Shown piece after piece: positions 44,300 through 52,927 of a stretch of 64,000 nt of DNA. The notes beneath the pieces were generated by a model, which saw only the letters and a program-made list of their open reading frames with translations, made no database searches and was not told the origin of the DNA. Position numbers and translations under genes: made by a program. Within the stretch, counting starts at the first letter, position 1; each line of letters opens with the position of its first letter. The stretch is from Streptomyces sp. NBC_00457. Its GTDB lineage: Bacteria > Actinomycetota > Actinomycetes > Streptomycetales > Streptomycetaceae. The DNA lies in contig NZ_CP107905.1 of the NCBI RefSeq assembly GCF_036014015.1, positions 2,170,001-2,234,000 of the forward strand, given 5' to 3'.

Positions 44300-45605
44300 C
44301 GACGGCCTCCTGACTGATGGGTGCGGGGATGTGATGGCGGGGGTCGACGGGCCGGACGAGTTCGTTGGCGATGAAGCCGACGACGAGCAGCCCGATCATG
44401 ATGACGAAGGACATCCCGTACAGGGACGAGCCGTGCTTGCCGGCCTCCTCCTGCCGGTCGGCGATCCAGTTCACGATCAGCGGCCCGAGCACGCCGGCCA
44501 GCGACCAGGCGGTCAGCAGCCGCCCGTGGATCGCGCCGACCTGGTAGGCGCCGAAGAGGTCCTTCAGATAGGCGGGGATGGTCGCGAAGCCGCCGCCGTA
44601 GAAAGAGAGGATCACCAGCGCACTCAGGATGAACAGCGGCTTGGAGGAGTCGCCGAACAGCGCGAGGGACGCGTACATCAGCGCGCCGACGCCCAGATAG
44701 ACGCGGTAGATGTTCCTGCGTCCGATCAGGTCGGAGGTGGACGACCAACCGATGCGGCCCGCCATGTTGGCCGCCGACAGCAGCGCCACGAAGCCCGCGG
44801 CGGCCGTCGCCGAGACCGGCGTCGAGGTGTCCGCGAAGAAGTCCGTGATCATCGGGGCGGCCTTCTCCAGGATGCCGATGCCCGCGGTCACGTTCATGCA
44901 GAGCACCACCCACAGACACCAGAACTGCGGGGTGCGGATGGCGCTGTTGGCGGAGACCTGCGGTCCCTGGAAGGCGCTCGGCGCCCCCTCGACCGGCTTC
45001 TCGGTGCGCGGCACCCGCACCAGCAGCACGCCGAGCAGCATGAACACGGCATACGACAGTCCGTGCACCAGGAACGCCAGGGCGATCCCGGAGCTGTCGC
45101 TGCCGAACGACTCCAGCATCTGCGCCGACCACGGCGAGGCGATCAGCGCGCCGCCGCCGAAGCCCATGATGGCGATGCCGGTGGCCATGCCAGGCCTGTC
45201 CGGGAACCACTTGATGAGCGTCGAGACGGGCGAGATGTACCCGATACCGAGACCGATCCCGCCGACGAAGCCATAGCCGAAGACGATCAGCCAGTACTGC
45301 TCGGTCGCCGCGCCGAGCGCGGAGAGCAGAAAGCCGGACGAGAAGCACACCAGCGCCACGGTCATCGCCCAGCGCGGTCCGTTGCGCTCCACGAGCGTGC
45401 CGCCGAACGCGGCCGACAGACCGAGCATCACGATGCCGAGCTGGAAGGGCAGCGCGCTCTGGGTGCCGCTGAGGCCGAGCGCGGATTCGAGCGGCGGCTT
45501 GAACACGCTCCAGGCGTAGGCCTGGCCGATGGAGAGATGGACCGAGAGCGCGGCTGGGGGAACGAGCCAGCGGCTCCAGCCCGCGGGGGCGACGGGTGGA
45601 CTCAT
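44268..45605 (-). CDS. OFA-family MFS antiporter (oxalate/formate-type)
   Basis: This is a 445-residue protein with 12 hydrophobic segments. HLSIGQAYAWSVFKPPLESA and YGFVGGIGLGIGYISPVSTL, then KWFPDRPGMATGIAIMGFGG, are OFA signatures. MAGRIGWSSTSDLIGRR is the central MFS loop. The start ATG 45605 follows a weak ribosome site. The carrier is divergent from the formate dehydrogenase operon (about 200-base shared spacer) and is followed by its small subunit. It likely moves oxalate or formate across the membrane. Confidence 0.87.
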   Translation of the reverse strand: MSPPVAPAGWSRWLVPPAALSVHLSIGQAYAWSVFKPPLESALGLSGTQSALPFQLGIVMLGLSAAFGGTLVERNGPRWAMTVALVCFSSGFLLSALGAATEQYWLIVFGYGFVGGIGLGIGYISPVSTLIKWFPDRPGMATGIAIMGFGGGALIASPWSAQMLESFGSDSSGIALAFLVHGLSYAVFMLLGVLLVRVPRTEKPVEGAPSAFQGPQVSANSAIRTPQFWCLWVVLCMNVTAGIGILEKAAPMITDFFADTSTPVSATAAAGFVALLSAANMAGRIGWSSTSDLIGRRNIYRVYLGVGALMYASLALFGDSSKPLFILSALVILSFYGGGFATIPAYLKDLFGAYQVGAIHGRLLTAWSLAGVLGPLIVNWIADRQEEAGKHGSSLYGMSFVIMIGLLVVGFIANELVRPVDPRHHIPAPISQEAVDVERQQPESA

Positions 45606-45725
45606 GATCCCGAACGGTAAGAAGAAGACGGGTAGTTGAAAAGCGGCCCGTCGACCGTATGCGGTGAGCGGTATCCAGGGCGCGATGAACGGTCTTGCAC
45701 GAACCCTTGCTGCCCCAAGTTCCAT

Positions 45726-45737
45726 ACTGTAGACAAT
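45726..45737. promoter_or_regulatory. GntR-type motif upstream of the formate dehydrogenase operon
   Basis: ACTGTAGACAAT lies within CATACTGTAGACAATATTCC in the spacer between the divergent OFA and 2-dehydropantoate reductase-like genes. It matches ACTGTATGCAAT upstream of oxc (10 of 12 bases) and ACTGTAGAC upstream of the GntR gene (9 of 9). Confidence 0.6.
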
Positions 45738-45806
45738 ATTCCGTCGACAGAGTGTCGGCAGTGTGGCATCTCCGCGGTATCCCTCGACCGAACGGAGCTC
45801 CCCCGT

Positions 45807-46778
45807 ATGAAAGTCGCAGTCCTCGGCGCCGGTGCGATCGGCGCCTATGTCGGTGCCGCGCTCCACCGCGCGGGCGCCGATGTGCACCTCGTCGCCCGTG
45901 GACCGCATCTCGCGGCCATGAGGCGGCACGGGGTGCGGGTGCTCAGTCCGCGCGGCGACTTCACCGCCCGCGCCCACGCCACCGACGACCCGGCCGAGAT
46001 CGGCCCGGCCGACTTCGTCTTCCTGGGCCTGAAGGCCAACTCGTACGCGGCGTGCGGGCCGCTGATCGAGCCTCTGCTGCACGACACCACGGCGGTCGTA
46101 GCCGCCCAGAACGGCATCCCCTGGTGGTACTTCCACCGGCACGGCGGCCCCCACGACGGCCACCGCGTCGAGAGCGTGGACCCGGACGGCGCGGTCAGTG
46201 CGGTGCTCGCGCCCGAACGGGCCGTCGGCTGCGTCGTGTACGCGGCGACGGAACTGGCGGAACCAGGAGTCGTACGACATCTCGAAGGCACCCGGTTCTC
46301 CATCGGCGAGCCCGACCGCAGCGTGTCCAGGCGGTGTCTCGCGCTCAGCGAGGCCATGCACGCCGGCGGGCTCAAGTGCCCCGTGGAGCCGGATCTGCGC
46401 AATGACATCTGGCTGAAGCTGCTCGGCAACATCTCCTTCAACCCGATCAGCGCGCTGGCCCGCGCCACCATGCGGCAGATGTGCCTGCACGGCGGCACCC
46501 GCAAGGTCATCGAGATCATGATGACCGAGACGCTGTCGGTCGCCGAGGCCCTCGGCTGCGAGGTCGGCGTCTCCATCGAGCGCCGCCTCGCCGGCGCCGA
46601 GCGCGTGGGCGACCACCGCACCTCCACGCTCCAGGACCTGGAGCGCGGCAAGCCGCTCGAACTCGACGTCCTGCTCGCCGCGGTCGTCGAGCTGGCGGAG
46701 ATCACCGGCGTCCAGGTGCCCACCCTGCGCACCGTGCACGCCATCTCGGACCTGCTCGCGCTGAGGAGCGCCGCATGA
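45807..46778 (+). CDS. 2-Dehydropantoate 2-reductase family protein
   Basis: This is a 323-residue protein. MKVAVLGAGAIGAYVGAAL is the NADP-binding loop. KANSYAACGPL holds the usual catalytic Lys, NDIWLKLLGNISFNPISAL is the conserved Lys/Asn-containing helix, and ERRLAGAERVGDHRTSTLQD matches the end of the KPR fold. Housekeeping PanE makes pantoate; this copy is the first gene of the formate dehydrogenase operon (its stop overlaps the next start), so it may act on another 2-oxoacid such as glyoxylate or tartronate semialdehyde (inference). Confidence 0.85.
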   Translation: MKVAVLGAGAIGAYVGAALHRAGADVHLVARGPHLAAMRRHGVRVLSPRGDFTARAHATDDPAEIGPADFVFLGLKANSYAACGPLIEPLLHDTTAVVAAQNGIPWWYFHRHGGPHDGHRVESVDPDGAVSAVLAPERAVGCVVYAATELAEPGVVRHLEGTRFSIGEPDRSVSRRCLALSEAMHAGGLKCPVEPDLRNDIWLKLLGNISFNPISALARATMRQMCLHGGTRKVIEIMMTETLSVAEALGCEVGVSIERRLAGAERVGDHRTSTLQDLERGKPLELDVLLAAVVELAEITGVQVPTLRTVHAISDLLALRSAA

Positions 46779-48703
46779 AAAGCACGAGGAAGCGCGAACC
46801 GAAGACCTACACCCGGCTCACCCACCCCCTGGTACGGGATTCCCGCAACGAGCCTTTCCGCCAAGCGAGTTGGGACGAGGCACTGGACCGTGCCGCGCGC
46901 GGTCTGCGAGCCGCCCACGGCGCGTTCGGCATGTTCTCGTGCGCCCGCGCGACCAACGAAATGAACTACGTGGCGCAGAAGTTCGCCCGCGTCGTCATGG
47001 GTACCAACAACGTCGACTCCTGCAACCGCACCTGCCACGCCCCGAGCGTCGCGGGCCTGTCGGCCGCCTTCGGCTCCGGCGGCGGGACGTCGTCGTACGA
47101 GGAGATCGAGCACACCGACGTCATCGTGATGTGGGGCTCCAACGCCCGCTTCGCGCACCCGATCTTCTTCCAGCACGTACTGAAGGGGATCCGGGGCGGC
47201 GCCCGGATGTACGCCGTCGACCCACGCCGGACGTCGACGGCCGAATGGGCGGAGAGCTGGCTCGGCCTGAACGTCGGCACCGACATCCCGATGGCGCACG
47301 CGATCGGCCGCGAGATCATCCACGCGGGGCTGGCCAACGAGGCGTTCATCGAGCGGGCGACGAGCGGATTCGAGGAGTACCGGAAGCTGGTCGAGCCGTG
47401 GACGCTGTCGCTCGCCGAGAAGGTGACGGGCGTACCGGCCGCCGCCATACGGGAGTTGGCGCACGCCTACGCCCGCGCCGAGCGCGCCCAGCTGTGCTGG
47501 ACCCTGGGCATCACCGAGCACCACAACGGCACGGACAACGTCCGGGCGCTGATCAACCTGTCGCTGCTGACGGGCCATGTCGGCCGCTACGGCAGCGGGT
47601 TGCAGCCCCTGCGCGGCCAGAACAACGTGCAGGGCGGCGGCGACATGGGCGCCATCCCCAACCGCCTCCCCGGGTTCCAGGACATCCTCGACGCGGACAC
47701 CCGGCTGAAGTTCGAGTCAGCCTGGGACACGGTGATCCAGCCGCACTACGGGATGAACCTCACCGAGATGTTCGAGGCGATGGAGGAGGGCACGCTCAAG
47801 GCCGTCTACTGCATCGGCGAGAACCCGGCGCAGTCGGAGGCGGACAGCGAGCAGGCGGTACGGCGTATGCAGGCGCTGGACTTCCTGGTCGTGCAGGACA
47901 TCTTCCTGACGAAGACGGCCGAGCTGGCGGACGTGGTGCTGCCTGCGACCGCCGGGTGGGCCGAGACCGACGGAACAACCACCAACAGCGAGCGCCGAGT
48001 TCAGCGCGTCCGGCGTGCGGTCACGCCGCCCGGTGAAGCCCGCGAGGACATCGACATCATCTGCGAGCTGGCGTCACGCCTCGGCCACGACTGGAAGTAC
48101 GCCGACTCCGAGGCCGTCTGGAACGAGCTCAGGTCGGTGTCGCCGGACCACTACGGGATGACGTACGAACGCCTGGCGGAACACCAGGGCATCCAGTGGC
48201 CGTGCCCGAGCACCGAGCAGCTCGAACCGACGTATCTGCACGGCCGGTTGTGGGAGACCGACCCGGCGAAGCGGGGCATGCCGGCGCCCTTCGGGCTGGT
48301 CCAGCACGATCCGCCGGTCGACCTCACCGACGACCGGTTCCCGATCCGGCTCACGACCGGGCGGCGGCTCGACTCCTACAACACCGGTGTGCAGAGCGGG
48401 AGTTTCGCCTCCCCGCTGCGGCGCGGGGAGTACATCGAGCTGTGCCCGGAGGACGCCGAGCGGTACGGGGTCGTGGTCGGCGAGGAGGTCCAGGTGACCT
48501 CGCGGCGCGGGGCGGTGGTCGCGCCGGTGTGGGTCGATCCGGCGCTCCGTCCCGGTCTGGCGTTCATGACCATGCACTTTCCCGACGAGGTGGACACCAA
48601 CCAGCTGACGATCGAGGCGAACTGCCCGATCGCGGGGACGGCGGAGTTCAAGGCGTCGGCGATCCGGATCGAGAAGCTCCCCGTCGCGACCATCGTGAGG
48701 TGA
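46775..48703 (+). CDS. Formate dehydrogenase catalytic chain lacking its N-terminal [4Fe-4S] domain
   Basis: This is a 642-residue molybdopterin oxidoreductase. It begins at the point where FdhA/FdsA proteins have just finished their Fe-S domain (LTHPLVRDSRNEPFRQASWD). The Mo ligand is Cys87 in VDSCNRTCHAPSVAGL. WGSNARFAHPIFFQHV, LRGQNNVQGGGDMGA and CIGENPAQSEAD are bis-MGD-binding segments, and the molybdopterin-dinucleotide C-terminal domain carries TGRRLDSYNTGVQSG. There is no N-terminal CxxCxxxC cluster motif in the chain. That motif is encoded at the end of the gene at 50523-51383. The two proteins together (928 residues) have the length of a whole FdsA. It probably oxidises formate in the cytosol. 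Confidence 0.88.
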   Translation: MKSTRKREPKTYTRLTHPLVRDSRNEPFRQASWDEALDRAARGLRAAHGAFGMFSCARATNEMNYVAQKFARVVMGTNNVDSCNRTCHAPSVAGLSAAFGSGGGTSSYEEIEHTDVIVMWGSNARFAHPIFFQHVLKGIRGGARMYAVDPRRTSTAEWAESWLGLNVGTDIPMAHAIGREIIHAGLANEAFIERATSGFEEYRKLVEPWTLSLAEKVTGVPAAAIRELAHAYARAERAQLCWTLGITEHHNGTDNVRALINLSLLTGHVGRYGSGLQPLRGQNNVQGGGDMGAIPNRLPGFQDILDADTRLKFESAWDTVIQPHYGMNLTEMFEAMEEGTLKAVYCIGENPAQSEADSEQAVRRMQALDFLVVQDIFLTKTAELADVVLPATAGWAETDGTTTNSERRVQRVRRAVTPPGEAREDIDIICELASRLGHDWKYADSEAVWNELRSVSPDHYGMTYERLAEHQGIQWPCPSTEQLEPTYLHGRLWETDPAKRGMPAPFGLVQHDPPVDLTDDRFPIRLTTGRRLDSYNTGVQSGSFASPLRRGEYIELCPEDAERYGVVVGEEVQVTSRRGAVVAPVWVDPALRPGLAFMTMHFPDEVDTNQLTIEANCPIAGTAEFKASAIRIEKLPVATIVR

Positions 48704-48708
48704 CGTAA

Positions 48709-50526
48709 GTGGACCTGCACTTCGGCGACAGCAAACCGACGGACGACGAACGGGCGGCCGTCGACGCCCTGTTGGGCCCGCCCGAGTCCTCCTGGGAGGG
48801 CGCCGACCGCTCCGACGCCGACCTGCGATGGGCGCGCGGCGGACGCGAGGCCCGGGACCGCCGCGATCTGCTGTTGCCGGGGCTGCACGCCATCAACGAC
48901 CGGGTGGGATGGATCAGTGACGGCGCCCTGGACTACCTGTGCCGACGGCTGACGGTGCCGCCGGCGGAGGCGTACGGGGTCGCCACCTTCTACGCCATGT
49001 TCTCCGTGAAGCCGCGCCCGGCGACGGTGCTGCACGTCTGCACCGACCTGGCGTGCACGGCGGCAGGGGCGTCCGAGCTGTGCGCCGGGATCGAGGGGGG
49101 ACTCGGTCCCGGGGTCCAGGTGGAGCGCAGCCCCTGCCTGGGCCTGTGCGAGCGGGCTCCGGCCGCGCTGGCGATCAGGGCCGGGGATCCGGTGCGTACG
49201 GCGGTGTCGGCGCCGGCGACCGTCCGCGAGGCCGTCCTCGCCGCGACCGCGCCGGACTCCGCGCCCGAGGAGCCGCCGGCGGCGCTCGCGGTACCCCAGG
49301 CAGACTCGGGCGACCTGATCCTCCTCAGCCGCGTCGGCGTGGTCGACCCGGCGTCGCTCGACGACTACCGCGCCCACGGCGGGTACACCGCCCTGCGCCG
49401 CGCCTTCGAGCTGGGCCCCGCGGGCGTCATCCGTGAAGTCACCGACTCGGGCCTGGTCGGGCGTGGCGGCGCCGCCTTCCCCACCGGCCGCAAATGGCAG
49501 GCCACGGCATCCCAGCCCGACCATCCGCACTACGTGGTGTGCAACGCGGACGAGTCCGAGCCGGGCACCTTCAAGGACCGCGTGATCATGGAGGGCGACC
49601 CGTACGCGCTGATCGAGTCGATGACGATCGCGGCGTACGCGACGGGCGCGCACCAGGGCTATCTGTATCTGCGCGGCGAGTATCCGCGGGCGCTGCGGCG
49701 TCTGGAGCACGCGCTGGTGCAGGCACGCGCGCGCGGGCTGCTCGGCGACGACGTCCTCGGCCAGGGGTACGCCTTCGACATCGAGATCCGCAGAGGCGCG
49801 GGCGCGTACATCTGCGGTGAGGAGACCGCCCTGTTCAACTCCATCGAGGGCTACCGCGGCGAACCGCGTTCCAAGCCCCCGTTCCCGGTGGAGAAGGGCC
49901 TGTTCGGCAAGCCCACGGTCGAGAACAACGTGGAGACGCTGGTCAACGTACTGCCGATCCTGACGATGGGCGCGCCCGCGTACGCGGCGATCGGGACGGC
50001 CAGGTCCACCGGGCCGAAGCTGTTCTGTGTGTCGGGGACGGTGGACCGGCCCGGGATCTACGAGCTGCCGTTCGGCGCGACGCTGGGCGAGCTGCTGGAG
50101 CTGGCCGGGGTGCGGGACGGGTTGCGGGCCGTGCTGCTCGGCGGGGCCGCGGGCGGCTTCGTACGGGCCGACGAGATGGACATCCCGCTCACCTTCGAAG
50201 GCACCCGGGAGGCGGGGACGACGCTCGGCTCGGGCGTGGTGATGGCCTTCGACGACACGGTTCCACTGCCGCGGCTGCTGCTGCGGATCGCCGAGTTCTT
50301 CCGCGACGAGTCGTGCGGGCAGTGCGTGCCGTGCCGGGTCGGGACCGTGCGGCAGGAGGAGGCACTGCACCGGATCGCGGAGCGCACCGGTGCGGACGCC
50401 GCCGACGACATCGCCCTGCTCCGGGAGGTCGGCCGCGCCATGCGGGACGCCTCGATCTGCGGTCTCGGGCAGACCGCGTGGAACGCCGTGGAATCCGCCA
50501 TCGACCGTTTGGGGGCGTACGAATGA
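48709..50526 (+). CDS. NuoE-NuoF fusion, NADH/FMN diaphorase subunit of formate dehydrogenase
   Basis: This is a 605-residue protein starting at GTG. Residues about 60-165 are a NuoE-type thioredoxin-like [2Fe-2S] domain with CTDLACTAAGASEL and SPCLGLCERAP. Residues about 200-600 are NuoF: GLVGRGGAAFPTGRKW (FMN/NADH), CNADESEPGTFKDR, GAGAYICGEETALFNSIEG and the [4Fe-4S] motif ESCGQCVPCRVGT. It corresponds to FdsG plus FdsB joined in one chain. It passes electrons from the Mo subunit to NAD+. It lies five bases after the catalytic chain and overlaps the next gene (ATGA). Confidence 0.9.
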   Translation: MDLHFGDSKPTDDERAAVDALLGPPESSWEGADRSDADLRWARGGREARDRRDLLLPGLHAINDRVGWISDGALDYLCRRLTVPPAEAYGVATFYAMFSVKPRPATVLHVCTDLACTAAGASELCAGIEGGLGPGVQVERSPCLGLCERAPAALAIRAGDPVRTAVSAPATVREAVLAATAPDSAPEEPPAALAVPQADSGDLILLSRVGVVDPASLDDYRAHGGYTALRRAFELGPAGVIREVTDSGLVGRGGAAFPTGRKWQATASQPDHPHYVVCNADESEPGTFKDRVIMEGDPYALIESMTIAAYATGAHQGYLYLRGEYPRALRRLEHALVQARARGLLGDDVLGQGYAFDIEIRRGAGAYICGEETALFNSIEGYRGEPRSKPPFPVEKGLFGKPTVENNVETLVNVLPILTMGAPAYAAIGTARSTGPKLFCVSGTVDRPGIYELPFGATLGELLELAGVRDGLRAVLLGGAAGGFVRADEMDIPLTFEGTREAGTTLGSGVVMAFDDTVPLPRLLLRIAEFFRDESCGQCVPCRVGTVRQEEALHRIAERTGADAADDIALLREVGRAMRDASICGLGQTAWNAVESAIDRLGAYE

Positions 50527-51383
50527 GCGTTGTGCCGCTGGGAGTGCCGCGTCGGCTGCTCGAGTTCACGATCGACGGGGAGCCGGTTCGGGCGCCCGAG
50601 GGGTCGACCATCCTCGACGCCTGCCGGTCGGCGGGGAAGGACATCCCGACCCTGTGCGAGGGGGACACGCTCACGCCGAAGAACGCCTGCCGGGTGTGTG
50701 TCGTCGAGGTCGAGGGCGCTCGGACACTTGTGCCCGCGTGCTCGCGCAAGGCCGAGCCGGGCATGGAGGTCCGCACCGACACGGAGCGGGCGCGGCACAG
50801 TCGGAAGATCGTGCTTGAGCTTCTTGCCTCGTCGGTCGATTTGTCGACCACGCCCCGGGTGGCTGAGTGGATCAAGGAGTACGAGGCCAAGCCGGACCGC
50901 TTCGGGCCGGACGCGGCCCGGCTGAACGAGGAGCCCAAGGTCGACAACGATCTGTATGTGCGCGACTACGACAAGTGCATCCTCTGCTACAAGTGCGTCG
51001 ACGCGTGCGGTGAGCAGTGGCAGAACACGTTCGCGATCTCGGTGGCGGGGCGGGGATTCGATGCGCGGATCGCGGTGGAGCACGACGCTCCGCTGACCGA
51101 TTCGGCCTGCGTGTACTGCGGGAACTGCATCGAGGTGTGTCCGACCGGCGCGCTGTCGTTCAAGTCGGAGTTCGACATGCGGGCGGCGGGTACGTGGGAC
51201 GAGTCGGCGCAGACGGAGACGACGACCGTGTGCGCGTACTGCGGAGTGGGCTGCAACCTGACTCTGCACGTGCAGGACAATGAGATCGTGAAGGTCACCT
51301 CACCGCACGACAATCCGGTGACCCACGGCAACCTCTGCATCAAGGGCCGTTTCGGCTACCAGCACGTACAGAACCGGGGCTGA
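50523..51383 (+). CDS. Fe-S subunit of formate dehydrogenase carrying the N-terminal domain of the catalytic chain
   Basis: This is a 286-residue protein. A ferredoxin-like [2Fe-2S] domain has Cys45, 56, 59 and 73. The NuoG-type His/Cys3 cluster segment that should follow (about 93-110) has no cysteines. Two [4Fe-4S] clusters are at Cys152/155/158/162 and Cys196/199/202/206. The last 50 residues, starting VCAYCGVGCNLTLHV and ending LCIKGRFGYQHV (Cys237/240/244/272), are the Molybdop_Fe4S4 domain normally at the start of the molybdenum subunit. The chain stops exactly where the 46775-48703 protein begins. The two must join to rebuild one active site. Confidence 0.9.
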   Translation: MSVVPLGVPRRLLEFTIDGEPVRAPEGSTILDACRSAGKDIPTLCEGDTLTPKNACRVCVVEVEGARTLVPACSRKAEPGMEVRTDTERARHSRKIVLELLASSVDLSTTPRVAEWIKEYEAKPDRFGPDAARLNEEPKVDNDLYVRDYDKCILCYKCVDACGEQWQNTFAISVAGRGFDARIAVEHDAPLTDSACVYCGNCIEVCPTGALSFKSEFDMRAAGTWDESAQTETTTVCAYCGVGCNLTLHVQDNEIVKVTSPHDNPVTHGNLCIKGRFGYQHVQNRG

Positions 51384-51390
51384 TCAGGAC

Positions 51391-52239
51391 ATGGGACGAG
51401 TCACGGAACGACGCAAGGTGATCCGGATCCGGGGCGGGGCGGTCTCCTCCCGCCCGGACACGCTCGTCGCCGAGGAACCGCTGGAGATCCGGCTGAACGG
51501 CAAGGCGCTCGCGATCACCATGCGGACGCCGGGAGACGACTTCGCGCTCGCCGCCGGGTTTCTGGTGAGCGAGGGGGTGCTGGGAGCCGCCTCCGAGCTG
51601 CGGAACATCGTGTACTGCGCGGGCGCCACGGTGGACGGTTCCAACACGTACAACGTGGTGGACGTGCAGACGGCGCCGGGCGTGGTGATCCCGGACATCA
51701 CGCTGGAGCGGAACGTCTACACCACGTCGTCCTGCGGTCTGTGCGGCAAGGCCAGCCTGGACGCGGTCCGTACGACGGCTCGGTGGCCCATCGCCGACAC
51801 TCCCCCGGTCCGGGTCGAACCCGAACTGCTGGCCGACCTCCCCGACCGGCTGCGCGCGGCCCAGAAGGTCTTCGACCGGACCGGGGGGCTGCACGCGGCG
51901 GCCCTGTTCACCGAGGACGGGGAACTGCTCGACATACGGGAGGACGTCGGCCGGCACAACGCGGTGGACAAGCTCGTCGGCCGGGCGCTGCAGAACGGAA
52001 GCCTGCCGCTGTCCCGGACGATCCTGCTGGTGTCGGGGCGGGCGTCGTTCGAGCTCGCGCAGAAGGCGGTGATGGCCGGGATTCCGGTGCTCGCGGCCGT
52101 GTCGGCTCCGTCGTCCCTCGCGGTGGACCTGGCGGTCGAGACGGGGCTGACGCTGGTGGGGTTCCTGCGCGGCAGTTCCATGAACGTGTACGCGGGCGAG
52201 GACCGTATCGCCTTGCGGGCTGCGGCCGCCCAGGGCTGA
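51391..52239 (+). CDS. fdhD: Formate dehydrogenase accessory sulfurtransferase FdhD
   Basis: This is a 282-residue protein, seven bases after the Fe-S subunit. EEPLEIRLNGKALAITMRTP, SSCGLCGKASLDAV (the CxxC cysteines that carry sulfur) and FTEDGELLDIREDVGRHNAV are FdhD signatures, and GRASFELAQKA is another. FdhD delivers sulfur from a cysteine desulfurase to the molybdenum cofactor, without which formate dehydrogenase is inactive. It completes the operon; no fdhE is visible. Confidence 0.94.
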   Translation: MGRVTERRKVIRIRGGAVSSRPDTLVAEEPLEIRLNGKALAITMRTPGDDFALAAGFLVSEGVLGAASELRNIVYCAGATVDGSNTYNVVDVQTAPGVVIPDITLERNVYTTSSCGLCGKASLDAVRTTARWPIADTPPVRVEPELLADLPDRLRAAQKVFDRTGGLHAAALFTEDGELLDIREDVGRHNAVDKLVGRALQNGSLPLSRTILLVSGRASFELAQKAVMAGIPVLAAVSAPSSLAVDLAVETGLTLVGFLRGSSMNVYAGEDRIALRAAAAQG

Positions 52240-52927
52240 CGGGCCGTCCGCTGCACGGCGGCGGGGCCCCGACGGGTGGGGAGCGCCCCCTGCGCCATTA
52301 GGGGTCCCGCTGTTTTGTTTTGTCACCTCCCACCGGGGCCGGCGTCTAGAGGCTGGCGACGCGCGCTGTGTTTGATGGCTCGGTCGCCTCCAGGGGCGCT
52401 TTATGCCGGTGTCGAGAGACCGACCGTGCTCGGCGCTGCGCGCCTCCGCGCGCTCGGTCTCTCGACACCGGCGCGCCCCCTGCGGCTCCCTCGCGGCCGG
52501 CGCGTCGGACCAGTGGACGTTGGTGGGCCCTTGCCGGACGTCTGGCTGGGCAGGGAGGCACCACGCGGCGGCGTCAGGCTGTGGACGGCCGGGAGGACGG
52601 CGTGGTGCCGGACCTTCCCTACGATCATCTGCTTATCGTTGGGACTCCCAACGAGCCCCCTGGAGGTGCGGTCGATGCGTCGCGTGCGGTACGACGCCCC
52701 CGGTGGCCCCCTGACGCGGACTCGGATAGGCCGAATAGCCCTCGGGAAGGTGGTGCCGCGGCACTGACGCGGCGCGCATTACCGGCAGCACTCCCCTGAG
52801 TACTCCCATGGGCCCCCATTCGTTTCTCGTGAACTGCCGACGCCACAACTACCGTCTGATGCACGCATGTTGGACGTGGGACGTCCAGACGGTCAGATGT
52901 CCAGATGCCTGAAGGGCAGGTCATGCC
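52240..52927. other. Intergenic stretch of 688 bases with hairpins
   Basis: No gene could be supported. The most prominent structure is the long hairpin at 52391-52482. A small minus-strand frame (52633-52848) has no ribosome site or family match. The last 60 bases carry GAAGGGCAGG before the sialidase ATG. Confidence 0.6.
52391..52482. repeat. Long hairpin with a 19-bp perfect stem
   Basis: GCCGGTGTCGAGAGACCGA (52405-52423) pairs perfectly with TCGGTCTCTCGACACCGGC (52454-52472). CAGGGGCGC and GCGCCCCCTG extend the stem beyond a bulge, and the 30-base loop contains further GC pairing (GCGCG-cctc-CGCGC). It is far stronger than a normal terminator and lies 152 bases beyond fdhD. Confidence 0.85.

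Noticed and set aside
52633..52848. 71-codon minus-strand frame
   Set aside because: No ribosome site, composition rich in Arg/Pro/Gly, and no partner gene; more likely non-coding spacer.
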